The notes beneath the pieces are model-generated. The model did not search any database, had not been told where the DNA came from, and was given only the letters and a program-made list of their open reading frames with translations. Shown here in pieces: positions 54,942 through 64,000 of a DNA stretch of 64,000 nucleotides. The translations under genes and the position numbers were made by a program. The stretch is from Gonatopus flavifemur. Lineage: Eukaryota > Arthropoda > Insecta > Hymenoptera > Dryinidae. The stretch lies in assembly GCA_018340375.1 (NCBI GenBank), contig JAFFJZ010000104.1, positions 62,001 to 126,000 of the forward strand, read 5' to 3'. Each line of letters starts with the position of its first letter. Positions within the stretch are counted from its first letter, which is position 1.

Positions 54942-55960
54942 TGAGTGAGAGAAGACGGGAATTCCAGTGCATGAATAGACCCAATGATTTTTGCAATGTT
55001 TGTGGGGAGTTTATGGTGAAAAAGAATGTGCGGAAATTTACTGATGCGTTAGAAAGAAGTTATCGGAATTACTTTGGAATGTAAGCGAATCTTATCGATT
55101 CATGGACACCAAAATCTCTGTGTACTGTATGCCAACCAATTCTCAGGAAATGGGCTGCTGGTTAAAGGTATACATTTTTTGTCTCCAATGTATTTGATAT
55201 ATACAAACATTCATATGTTTTCACTTCAGCCGATACATGAGATTCGACATGCCAATGGTTTGGAAAGAGTCATTTCGTCATCCGACTGATCGCTATTACT
55301 GTCTCAGCAATAAAAGTGGCTTTGGGAAGAGTTTGAAATGGAATTATGCCCGAGTGGGATCAGTGATTTTTCCGGTACCTCATTCGAGTGATGTTCCGTA
55401 TCTAGTGTGCTCTGTTTTAGTCGTAGAATCGTCAGACTCTTCAGAAGAAATGGCGACATCAATTGAGAGTGACTCCTAATCAAAGCCAGAGCAACAATTA
55501 TTGTCACAGGCAATATTGAACGATTGGCTGCGGGATTTGGATCTCACAAAAGAAAAGTCAGAAGTACTCGCATCTCGCATGAAACAACATGGTTTTTCAG
55601 CTGCATGTGTGAAAACTACGGTCTACAGAAATCGACACAAGTCTTACGCGAAGTATTTCACGAACATGAATCGAATTTGTTATTGTAATGATGTTTCTGG
55701 TTTGTTCAATGAGCTTCACCACCCCATAATCCGAGCGAGTGGTGGTTATTTATCGATAGCAGCGAAGGAAGTCTAAAAGCAGTTCTTTTACACAATGGGA
55801 ATGAAAAGCCATCAGTTCCCATTGCGCATGCTGTCAATACCAGAAAAACTTACGAAACGATAGTCAAATTGCTAGGATGTATCAACTATAAAAAATATGA
55901 GTGGAAAATTTGTTGTGACCTCAAAGTCGTTGGTATGTTGTTTGGAATGCAAGGAGGCCA
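54942..55960 (+). pseudogene. N-terminal part of a VCGEF/GERFHQ repeat-family protein
   Basis: Starts MSERRREFQCMNRPNDFCNVCGEFMVKK with a CxxC zinc-like motif. An in-frame TAA at about 55081 follows FGM, then DSWTPKSLCTVCQ, an intron 55168-55227 (GTATAC...TTCAG), MPMVWKESFRHPTDRYYC and GKSLKWNYARVGSVIFPVPH. A second in-frame TAA lies at about 55477, then LNDWLRDLDLTKEKSEVLAS, a frameshift near 55730, EWWLFIDSSEGSLKAVLLHN and ICCDLKVVGMLFGMQGGHK. A transposon at 55963 cuts it there. I recognise this order from large multicopy families of uncharacterised arthropod proteins. Their biochemical role is not known to me. The C-terminal exon reappears at 58821. Confidence 0.68.
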
Positions 55961-55962
55961 TA

Positions 55963-56583
55963 AGGTAACTGACCCCATTAGTGATCATTCAAGAACACAA
56001 GCACTCTAAATATAAATTATTTCATGAATAATTTCTTCAAAATAAATTTCCACGAGTAAATAAGGTAGATTGAGCATTTCAATTTGCTCTTACCGTGATT
56101 TTTTATTCATTTTCTAAGTGATAACAATAAAAATAATGAAATTAATGAAATGTTAGCAATACCCCCATTAGTGAACGGATCGCATGAATCAGTGAACGCC
56201 GATTTACCCCATTACTGAACGCGTAGAATCTGAGGCTGCTCAGATGAGTTATTATCACTTTCCTGATGATATTCGAAATATATTCTGTGCACATTCTAAT
56301 GAGACCTTTTCATAGGTGCTATGCATATTCATCGAACGTATGTAATCGAATACATGACGGGACGTCAGTCGAACGTCGATTGAATGAATATCGTACATTT
56401 CGAATGTACTATGTACGTTCTGAGTATATTTAAAACAGTCTCATTCATTCACAGTATATTCTATGAACTTTCATGATATGTTCTTCGTATCTCATTCTCA
56501 AATTCTACCAACGTTTTTATTTCATATATACTTTGAACTTCTGTTGCTGCTTGAGTTACTTTGGCGGAAAAAATGAGAATTTC
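55963..56583. mobile_element. Second copy of the AGGTAACTGACCCC element, right end lost
   Basis: TA at 55961-55962, then AGGTAACTGACCCCATTAG. It matches 23670-24283 at roughly 95% by eye, including the internal CCCCCATTAGTGAACGG motifs. Similarity stops at 56583, just before the next fold-back begins. It is inserted into the pseudogene at 54942. Confidence 0.88.
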
Positions 56584-57014
56584 AAGTACCCTGGTCGAAA
56601 AAACTGAACAAACCTAAACAAGGAATTTCTTTTATGACTACTTCCGACGTATTAGGTGTTTTTGTTTTAGAAATTTCATAACTAAAACTAAACCTTCGAT
56701 TTAGGAGTTACTTCCGGATGAAGGCAATCAACGGCTTTCCGATTGTTTCAGTATTTCATTGATCAATTCACTTGGGTGCATTTCAAGTTTTGATGAAACA
56801 AATTTTTTCCGCTCACTTCCGCAATTGAGGAACTGGATTTTTTAGGTTTCGTTCCGCATTTGGGAAAATAATTTATTTGGAATTCAACATCGGATTTACC
56901 AATAACTGGAGCAAAAATGAAATTGAAAATTAATCCAAATATTCGATACATTCTGTGAATTTGTGGACACCCAAATTGTTGCATTCCACTTGGAAATGAG
57001 GATAAATTCATTCC

Positions 57015-57098
57015 TACCTGAAGGGGATTTGAACTCTTACCGAACCTATCTACCTATAAGACCTACCTACTTAACCTCTAAGCTATCCTAACACGCTG
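57015..57098 (-). other. tRNA-like / SINE-like segment
   Basis: On the minus strand, GGATAGCTTAGAGGTTAAG resembles a tRNA A box and GAGTTCAAATCCCC a B box, about 38 nt apart. I could not draw a full cloverleaf with a confident acceptor stem, so this may be a tRNA-derived SINE piece or a decayed tRNA. Confidence 0.4.
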
Positions 57099-57348
57099 CT
57101 CCAAGGGTAAATATTGTCTTAGATATTGTACAGCTGATCGGAAGTTTGATCACGCATGCGTGATTCTGTTTCGGTTCATTTCCGTGTAGATGCAAGAAAA
57201 CTGTTTCCATGCATTTCGGCACGAATATACTCGGGAGTAGTTACGTTCATTGACCGCGTGAATGACCTCCAATTACTTAGGTACATCTTAGGTACCAATT
57301 TGTTTGGGTTTACTTATGAAAAGTCGGAAATGGAATTTTGAAAAGTGT

Positions 57349-57982
57349 TTACGCATACTGTGAATTAATTCACTCCCGCGTCTTTACGCTGAGACCTAAA
57401 GAGAATACTTCGGTTTACTGATGCTTTGTTTCCGGCTCGATGAACTTGGAAGAAGTTATGAATAATATGCACATACTGTTTTTCTATTACTTGGGAGTAT
57501 TTGAGGTTCTAATCTACTCCCGTTCACTTATGAAAAATGAGAAATGAAATTTTGAAAAGTGTTTACGTATACTGCGAATGAATTCACTTCCGCGACTTTA
57601 CGCTGAGACCTAAAGAGAATACTTCGGTTTATTTATGCTTTGTTTCCGCACTGATGAACTTGGGAGGAGTTATGAATAAAATGCATATAATGTCTTCCTA
57701 TCACTTGGGAACATTTTAGGTTCCCATCTGCTTTCGTTCACTTATGAAAAATCGGAAATGAAATTTCGACAAATGTGTACGCATACTGTGAACTAATCCA
57801 CTTCCGCGACTTTACGCTGAGACCTGAAGAGGATACTTCGGTTTATTTATGCTTTGTTTCCGCACCGATGAACTTGGGAGGAGTTATGAATAATATGCAT
57901 ACAATGTCTTCCTATTACTTGGGAACATTTTAGGTTCCCATCTGCTTCCGTTCACTTGTGAAAAATCGGGAATGAAATTCTG
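57349..57982. repeat. Tandem ~212-bp repeat, three copies
   Basis: Units begin GTGTTTACGCATACTGTGAA and contain ACTTTACGCTGAGACCTAAA and GGAAGAAGTTATGAATAA. Equivalent points lie near 57349, 57560 and 57771. Confidence 0.85.
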
Positions 57983-58244
57983 AATAGTGTTTACGCGGTG
58001 TTTTGAATAGTGTTTAGTGAGCGGGAGGAATTTGTTTCATCAAAACTTGAAATGCACCTAAGTGAATTGATCAATGAATTACTAAAACAATCGGAAAACC
58101 GTTGATTGCCTTCCTCCGGAAGTAACTCATAAATCGAAGGTTTAGTTTTAGTTATGAAATTTCCGAGATGAAAACACCTAGTCAGTCGGAAGTAGCCGTG
58201 AAAAAATTTTTCTGTTTAGGTTTGTTCAGTCTTTTTGACAAGGG

Positions 58245-58820
58245 ATCAGGTCACATGACACCGTTAGCATTTGTCAAAATTTTCTTTCCGATTTTTCATA
58301 AGTACACCTGAACAAATTGGAACCTAATATACAACTGAGTAATTAAAAGCCATCTACGCGGTCAGTCAACTCAACTACGCCCAAATATATCCGTGCGAAA
58401 ATAAATCGGAAATGCATGGAAACAGTTTCCTTGCACCTGCGCGGAAATGAACGGAACCATAGTTCAGTGCAAGTCATACGTAAGTAAACCTAAACTCTCT
58501 ACGTGTGGATTGCGGAAATCGGCGGAATCAATTATCATGTGGAAGAAAATCCCAAGTAGGAACTCTCTACATGTGTTAAATCTTCGTTCAGAAGTACTCG
58601 GAAGAGATCCTTAGTGATTTGAAAACATCGATTTTAAACTGGCCGTTACAAATTTCCTTGGAAACGATAAAAACGAGAACTACGAACATATCGTTGATGA
58701 TTTGTTGCGAAATTCCAAAGCAATGAGTATGTCTATTTCATTCAATAAATCACTCCTTATGAGTTGATTGTTATAAATTGAATCTTAATTTTTTATCCCT
58801 GTTTCTCAATTTTTCCGGCA
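58245..58820. other. Unannotated; partial inverted match to 57165-57340
   Basis: TCGGAAATGCATGGAAACAG and GCGCGGAAATGAACGGAACC are inverted relative to 57165-57215, so the fold-back complex extends beyond the boundaries given for 56589-58244. Confidence 0.45.
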
Positions 58821-58955
58821 GAAGTACATATGTCATTGAAAATTCAGTTTCTGCATTCTCATTTGGATTTTTCCCCGGATAATTTGGGTGACGTCGGTGA
58901 TGAACATGGAGAACGATTCCAGCAACAAATGAAGACTATGCAACGACGATATTGT
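58821..58955 (+). pseudogene. C-terminal exon of the VCGEF/GERFHQ protein
   Basis: Acceptor TTCTCAATTTTTCCGGCAG precedes a frame reading MSLKIQFLHSHLDFSPDNLG, DEHGERFQQQMKTMQRRYC, which is the family C-terminus. A fold-back (58956-59111) interrupts it. Same strand and order as the N-terminal part at 54942-55960, so it is probably the same gene split by about 2.8 kb of later insertions. Confidence 0.65.
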
Positions 58956-59111
58956 CACGTTCGAGGAAATTTTCCCACGAAATTCTCCCAAAATTCCTAT
59001 ACAGTAATTTACGATACAATTATAATTCACCTTAAGTGAACGTGAACTTAATTTCAAAACAATTTCGCCGACTTCACAGATTATATTTCGTTTGGAAATT
59101 TCCTCGAACGT
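58956..59111. repeat. Fold-back MITE (~155 bp)
   Basis: CACGTTCGAGGAAATTTTCC pairs with complement GACGTTCGAGGAAATTTCCA. Confidence 0.75.
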
Positions 59112-60298
59112 CGATTGTGCATCGATGAGCGACGAAGCAACTCGTATTATTTCTCTCTCTCTCTCATTCTCTACCTCTTCTCTCTCCCTCGTGTCTGTGC
59201 CTCGGCGTGACCACACAACGGGTGCCTCTTTCTACTTTGTCGTTCTTTTTCCTTTCTTCACGCCATCTTCCAACCTCTTGTTCCCTTATACTTATGACTC
59301 GCACGATGGCTGTTGCTGAACCTAGTTACAATAGCTATTCACGTGTATGCGGGTGTATATATGTATTCATATATACATTTGTATGCATGTGCATGTACGT
59401 GATCGCCAGAATTCCAAATTCTTATATTCCTTTCTTTTGGACACATGGTTGATTGCTCTCCACGGAACCACGTGCCGTGGCTTTCCATTGTCGAGGCCAG
59501 CGAAATGCAGGCCTCAGCAGCGATAAGTCACGTACGAAGGCCCATCGGCAGGGAAATTTGACACCGGATTTCCTAGAAATCTTGGTGGCATCTTGAAGTG
59601 CTGATTAGGCTGAGAACAATCAACCTCCCACTTTCCACCATAGAATTCCTTCTTGGTCGGCGATTGCCATCGGGCAGTCAGTCTTCTCTCAACCGCGATT
59701 AAACCCGTTTAAAAAAAAGTAAGTACTCTTTCTCTCTCCCTCTCTCTTGGGGCGTTGTCTCTCATGGGTGAGGATACCGGCGGTACGAAAGCTCCACCAG
59801 GGGTTCATGCGCTCCCCTGATGAAAATCTATAAAGTGAACTTGTATATACACCCTTCGAGCTATGAAGGGATGAGCGAAAAAGGCAAAGCTCAGGGCCCT
59901 TCCGCTCGGAGGACGGATATACACTGAAGCCCTTTTGATGGTGTCGGGTTATTCCTCCGCACCCATGGGTGCCATCGCTCCTGCGAGGGATCGAAGAAGA
60001 GAGAGAAACTCGAAAAATAGTCCAGTGCATAAGTGTATTAGTGTCATTTTAGTTTTCATCAACGAAAGGAATTGGACAAGAACTACACCCCGAACAATAA
60101 ATTTATAACAATAATAGTTAACCATAGCCAACAATCTTCAAGAATAAACCAAAACTGAAATAAGTGCCGACACCAGCTCGCAGAACGGTGAGTGAGATCC
60201 GTTTCTATGGCTTCTCTTTCTTTCTTTCCTCCTTATTTCGCTCTTTCTCGATATTCCATTTTCTTCCTCCGTCATATACATATATATATATATATATA
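59112..60298. other. Unannotated, somewhat GC-richer; simple repeats
   Basis: CT-rich runs at 59148-59190 and 59730-59750, and (TA)n at about 60277-60300. No protein family recognised. Confidence 0.35.
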
Positions 60299-60300
60299 TA

Positions 60301-62335
60301 CAGGGCGTCCCATTTGAAACAGGACAGCTGAATAACTCTTCAGGGAATGAAGGGGGAAAAAAATTGTTCAGATAAAAGTTGTAGGGTTCGAAGGGGGCCA
60401 TAGGATGGTGACCTTGGATTTAACCTTGAGGTCAATTTTGAGCATAATTGATGGTCAAAGTATGTTTTTTCAGATGGAAAACCCTACGTTCGACCTCAGA
60501 AATGGAAAGAGCGGAAAATTTTACGTCCGAATATGTTAACATATCAGGTCATTTAGAGGTCATTTGAAGCTCAAAAAACCATTTTCTATGGATTTTCACG
60601 GAGAAGCCTCAAACGAGTTGTTACTCTGACCAAAGTTATCAAAGTTGAAGTGAAACCCCACGTTTCGACCTTGAATTCGACCTTGAGAACGATAATGAAT
60701 GCCAAATTTGAAACAATAATTAAAAAATTATTTATTTTTCTAGTTCGTCGTTTTATAATTACAGATGGCACAAATCCGTTGACGGGTAAGACACACTCAT
60801 TGCAGGAGATGTTCGAATTGACCGCCATTTACTTCAATACATAACTCCAGCCGGCGTCGAAAGTTTCCAAGAACAGACTGAAAAACTTCTGCACGAATAT
60901 TCGCAATTGCGTATCTGATGCGTTGTTGTAGATCCACAGGTGTTGTTGGTCGGTTGGTATAAACGACATTTTTTAAGTGACCCCACAAATAAAAATCTAG
61001 AGGGGTGAGATCAGGAGATCTTGCCGGTCACAGTACAAATCCACCTCGACCAATCCAACGATTGGGGAAAAGGATATTTAGATAATCCCTCACACATCGA
61101 GCAAAGTGTGGTGGTGCACCGTCTTGCTGATACCACATTCTCTGCCTAGTTGCTAATGTCACATCTTCCATGAGAACTGGTAATTCATTCTGTAAAAACT
61201 GTAGATAATTAGGACCGTTAACATTTCCATCAAAAAAGTACGGCCCAATAACTTGATCGTCTAGAATTCCACACCAAACATTTATACTCCACCGATGCTG
61301 ATGATCAACTTGTTGAGTCCAGTGCGGGTTTTGCGCTGACCAATAGTGGCTATTGTGACAATTTTACAAGCCAGTACTTTGAAACGTTGATTCATCACTG
61401 AAAAGAACATATCGAAAGAAATCGGGCGCTTCGTTCAACCTCTGTAAAGCCCAATGGCAAAAGTTAACCCGATTCTGCATATCTTGTTGAGATAATTCTT
61501 GGGTCAGTGTGATGTGGTACGGATGATATTGAGCAGCTTGTAGAATTCTGTGTGCCGTACTGCGTGGAATACCCAAATCGCGTTCAATATCACGTAAACT
61601 AACATGAGGATTCATGTGTTTTATTGCTAAAACAGCAACGCATCGAGGGTCGTTAAAGTTGAAACCTTGATTGTTTCGGCGTTGACCAATCCTTCCTTGT
61701 CGACAATTTCTTTCAACTTGGCGAATGACTTCTGGAGAAGGATGATGCTGCCGATCTCCAAACCGCTCTCTGTACAATCGTGACGCTCTTTGATACACTC
61801 CGCGATACTCACCCAAGATCATTAAAATATCAACACATTCGTTAGGTGAGTAAACCATTTTGAACCCGCACTTACACCGTAAACGATGAAAACTTCTTAA
61901 TGGTCATTTTCGTACTGATATGAAGAATAAACTCTGAAGGTTAGTTCTGTTTACTTTCAATTCAAGGTCGAAACGTGGGGTTTCACTTTAACTTTGATAA
62001 CTTTGGTCAGAGAAACAACTCGTTTGAGGCTTTTCCGTGAAAATCCATAGAAAATGGTTTTTTGAGCTTCAAATGACCTCTAAATGACCTGATATGTTAA
62101 CATATTCGGACGTAAAATTTTCCGCTCTTTCCATTTCTGAGGTCGAACGTAGGGTTTTCCATTTGAAAAAACATACTTTGACCATCAATTATGCTCAAAA
62201 TTGACCTCAAGGTCAAATTCAAGGTCACCATCTTATGGCCCCCTTCGAACCCTACAACTTTTATCTGAATAATTTTTTTCCCCCTCCATTCCCTGAAGAG
62301 TTATTCAGCTGTCCTGTTTCAAATGGGACGCCGTG
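60301..62335 (-). mobile_element. Tc1/mariner-type DD41D element with ~380-bp TIRs
   Basis: TA at 60299-60300 and 62336-62337. Ends CAGGGCGTCCCATTTGAAAC and (complement) CACGGCGTCCCATTTGAAAC. The arms stay inverted-identical with few changes to about 60677 and 61960. Between them lies one full-length minus-strand transposase frame with two stops. Its ends resemble those of the MITE at 39888-40455. Confidence 0.93.
60797..61858 (-). pseudogene. DD41D transposase, two in-frame stops
   Basis: The start MVYSPNECVDILMILGEY matches the N-terminal helix-turn-helix region of insect Tc3-like proteins. NPHVSLRDIERDLGIPRST is the second HTH. The DDE domain has VLFSDESTFQ (first Asp), MWYQQDGAPPHFA (second) and RSPDLTPLDFYLWG (third). 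I count 41 residues between the second and third acids. A TAA lies just after QSTGL (about 61361-61363), and a TGA (about 61034) stands where the family has Trp (VL*PARSPD). No frameshift is seen over 354 codons, so the copy is young but inactive, or one allele of an active family. Confidence 0.92.
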
Positions 62336-64000
62336 TATAAAGAAATGCTCATCCAAGTAATACATACGTTTCTTCTTCACTCATAGCCTCGAACGACGGA
62401 GTTATCGGTCTATCCGAGCTCCATCCATTCGTAGTCGCTATGCCCCCCTCTATATATCGAACGCATTCTTTCTTTCGCGTGAGATTTTCTTCTTCCATGT
62501 ACTGTATATGCAAACGAATATTCACACAGCATTGTATGGATTTTCAATCGTCATACTTTCCGAGGATGATTGAGAATAAATCATTTTGAGAAATCCTCTT
62601 AGTTCACGGGACATAGTCATTTCCCGAACTCTCTTGTAAAATCGTAATTCGTACCTACGATATGCAATCATACACAGCTGTCAGCTGTGCGGTACTCTGT
62701 CTTCCTCTCGCTCCCAATCTAAGCGAGATTCCTTTTCCCTCTGTCCATTGTTCTCGAAGATGACGTCCCCAGTCTGAATTTTTCTCCTCCATCCTTTCTT
62801 TATTATTTTTGGAATAGTTTCCGTTGTATGAGGGAGACAAATGATGACGACGAGAGTTGTGTCCAGTGTTCTTGCTGTCATTTGATGCTGCAAACATGCG
62901 CTATGAAGCGACGGTAACAGTGTTCTACACATGTGAGCTCGTTTCTCATTTCATCCTCCTTCTTCGCGATTGAATGCAATTATATCCATCTTAAGAATTT
63001 TGACTGAATTAATAAAATTAAGCAATACCCCCCCCCCCCTATCTTTGTAAAAGGTGATACATTGAGAAACATTCGAATTGTTCTTCTTATTACGAACAAC
63101 TTAACGAATTCATATTTCAACGAATAATTATTTTTGACCACTTTGGTTTTTTTTTGAAAAGATCTTGAATCTACAAATTATAGTCAAAATAGATGTTATA
63201 TGAAATTTCCCACATTTAACCAATGATAAATTGATAAATTCGTATAAAATTTTCAACTGTCTATTAATTCCAATGTATCATTTCTCTAAAATGCATGCTT
63301 CTTTCCCCTCTATCTGTTCAATCGCGCATGTACATGTTTCTCCGAGCTTATGCGCATGCTGCAATATTTTATATTGTTTGATCCATCGGGCTAACATCCC
63401 GTCAACGTGAGATGTGAACTTTCCAGCAGCAGGTGGAAATCATAACCCACAAATGATCCAAATTAATCAAAATTCAAATCGTGTTTTCGGAATTTGTTTC
63501 GAGGAAATATTATTCCACGAAATGAATTGTTCTGTTTCGTCATCCTCAAGTGAAGATTATGTGTTCTCCCGAACCATTTTCTTTCATACAAAAAAAACCG
63601 TATAGTTTAACTTTGTTTTCTTCCCTGAATACGGTGTCCCGAGAGGTGCTACCAAGTTTTTTTTTCTGCCCTTCAAAATTTACCGTCCATTGAAATTCAA
63701 AATCAATAAACCAGCAATTTCATATTTCCCCATTCATTCGGAATTGAAATTCGACTTCATAAATGAGCTCTTGCGTCATTAATTTTTTTATTTCATTTTT
63801 GGTTTGACGTATTTCCCAAGTAAAATAAATAGAAACCCTACACCACTGTGCTGCTGGATTTCTGAAACTTTTCTGAATTTTCTGTAACATTCCTATATCG
63901 CCCAGTTCTTTAGCATAATTTTTGACTTTTTCCAGGAAGGCTATTTTGTTTTTAATTTCACGACAGCATATTTGTCGCCCTCCACGTTTTATATTCACTT
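62336..64000. other. Unannotated flank
   Basis: A poly-C run at about 63028-63038. The minus frame 63720-63998 (IKNKIAFLEKVKNYAKELGD) has coding-like charge balance and might be an exon running off the window, but no splice partner or family was recognised. Confidence 0.3.

Larger units (their letters stand above)
56589..58244. mobile_element. 1.66-kb fold-back element with ~230-bp arms
   Basis: Left CCCTGGTCGAAAAAACTGAAC and right (complement) CCCTTGTCAAAAAGACTGAAC. The arms share GTGCATTTCAAGTTTTGATG and GAAACAAATT. The interior holds a tRNA-like segment (57015-57098) and a ~212-bp tandem array (57349-57982). Confidence 0.82.

Noticed and set aside
63720..63998. Lysine-rich minus-strand frame at the window edge
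   Set aside because: It looks somewhat coding-like, but no family, splice partner or upstream sequence is available to support it.

Overview
This window looks like a repeat-dense, probably heterochromatic or low-recombination stretch of an arthropod (most likely insect) nuclear genome. I see AT-rich DNA, spliced genes with GT/AG introns, mariner/Tc1, piggyBac, hAT, PIF-like, CACTA-like and non-LTR elements, and dozens of fold-back MITEs, but no bacterial operons, rRNA genes or CRISPR arrays. The species cannot be named from the sequence alone.

Layout. 1-2.8 kb: little recognisable, apart from one plausible minus-strand coding exon (614-792). 2.8-7.0 kb: a truncated copy of a satellite-bearing repeat, then a decayed minus-strand non-LTR retrotransposon (endonuclease plus reverse transcriptase). 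7.77-11.93 kb: a piggyBac-type element with long terminal inverted repeats (TIRs), an internal 42-bp minisatellite and a broken transposase. 11.93-22.30 kb: the most striking object, a 10.4-kb fold-back element bounded by TTAA on both sides. It shares one TTAA with the piggyBac element. It contains a nested 2.4-kb palindrome, a nearly intact mariner, and a 31-bp satellite organised into 398-bp and 2057-bp higher-order repeats. 22.7-25.5 kb: a deleted mariner, a TA-flanked element and a small MITE.

28.96-33.08 kb holds a spliced CACTA (tnp2-like) transposase gene, open except for one TAG. From about 34.6 to 49.95 kb lies a second plus-strand gene that I assembled from six coding exons whose splice phases all agree. 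It looks like a BEN-domain protein, but has one in-frame TGA near its start. Its introns, especially the 8-kb last one, are packed with fold-back elements, many nested inside one another.

50-59 kb is another field of nested MITEs, including one very GC-rich island. It also holds a decayed copy of a repeat-family gene (zinc-motif N-terminus, GERFHQ-type C-terminus) that later insertions have split. 60.3-62.3 kb is a Tc1/mariner-type element with ~380-bp TIRs and a transposase with a 41-residue spacing between its last two acidic residues (DD41D), broken only by two stop codons.

Because many fold-backs carry an insertion in only one arm, the other arm records the empty site. This let me verify target duplications inside the window: TTAA for one group, 8 bp for a hAT pair, and a 2-bp duplication for a diverse group of elements whose ends begin CCCA or similar.
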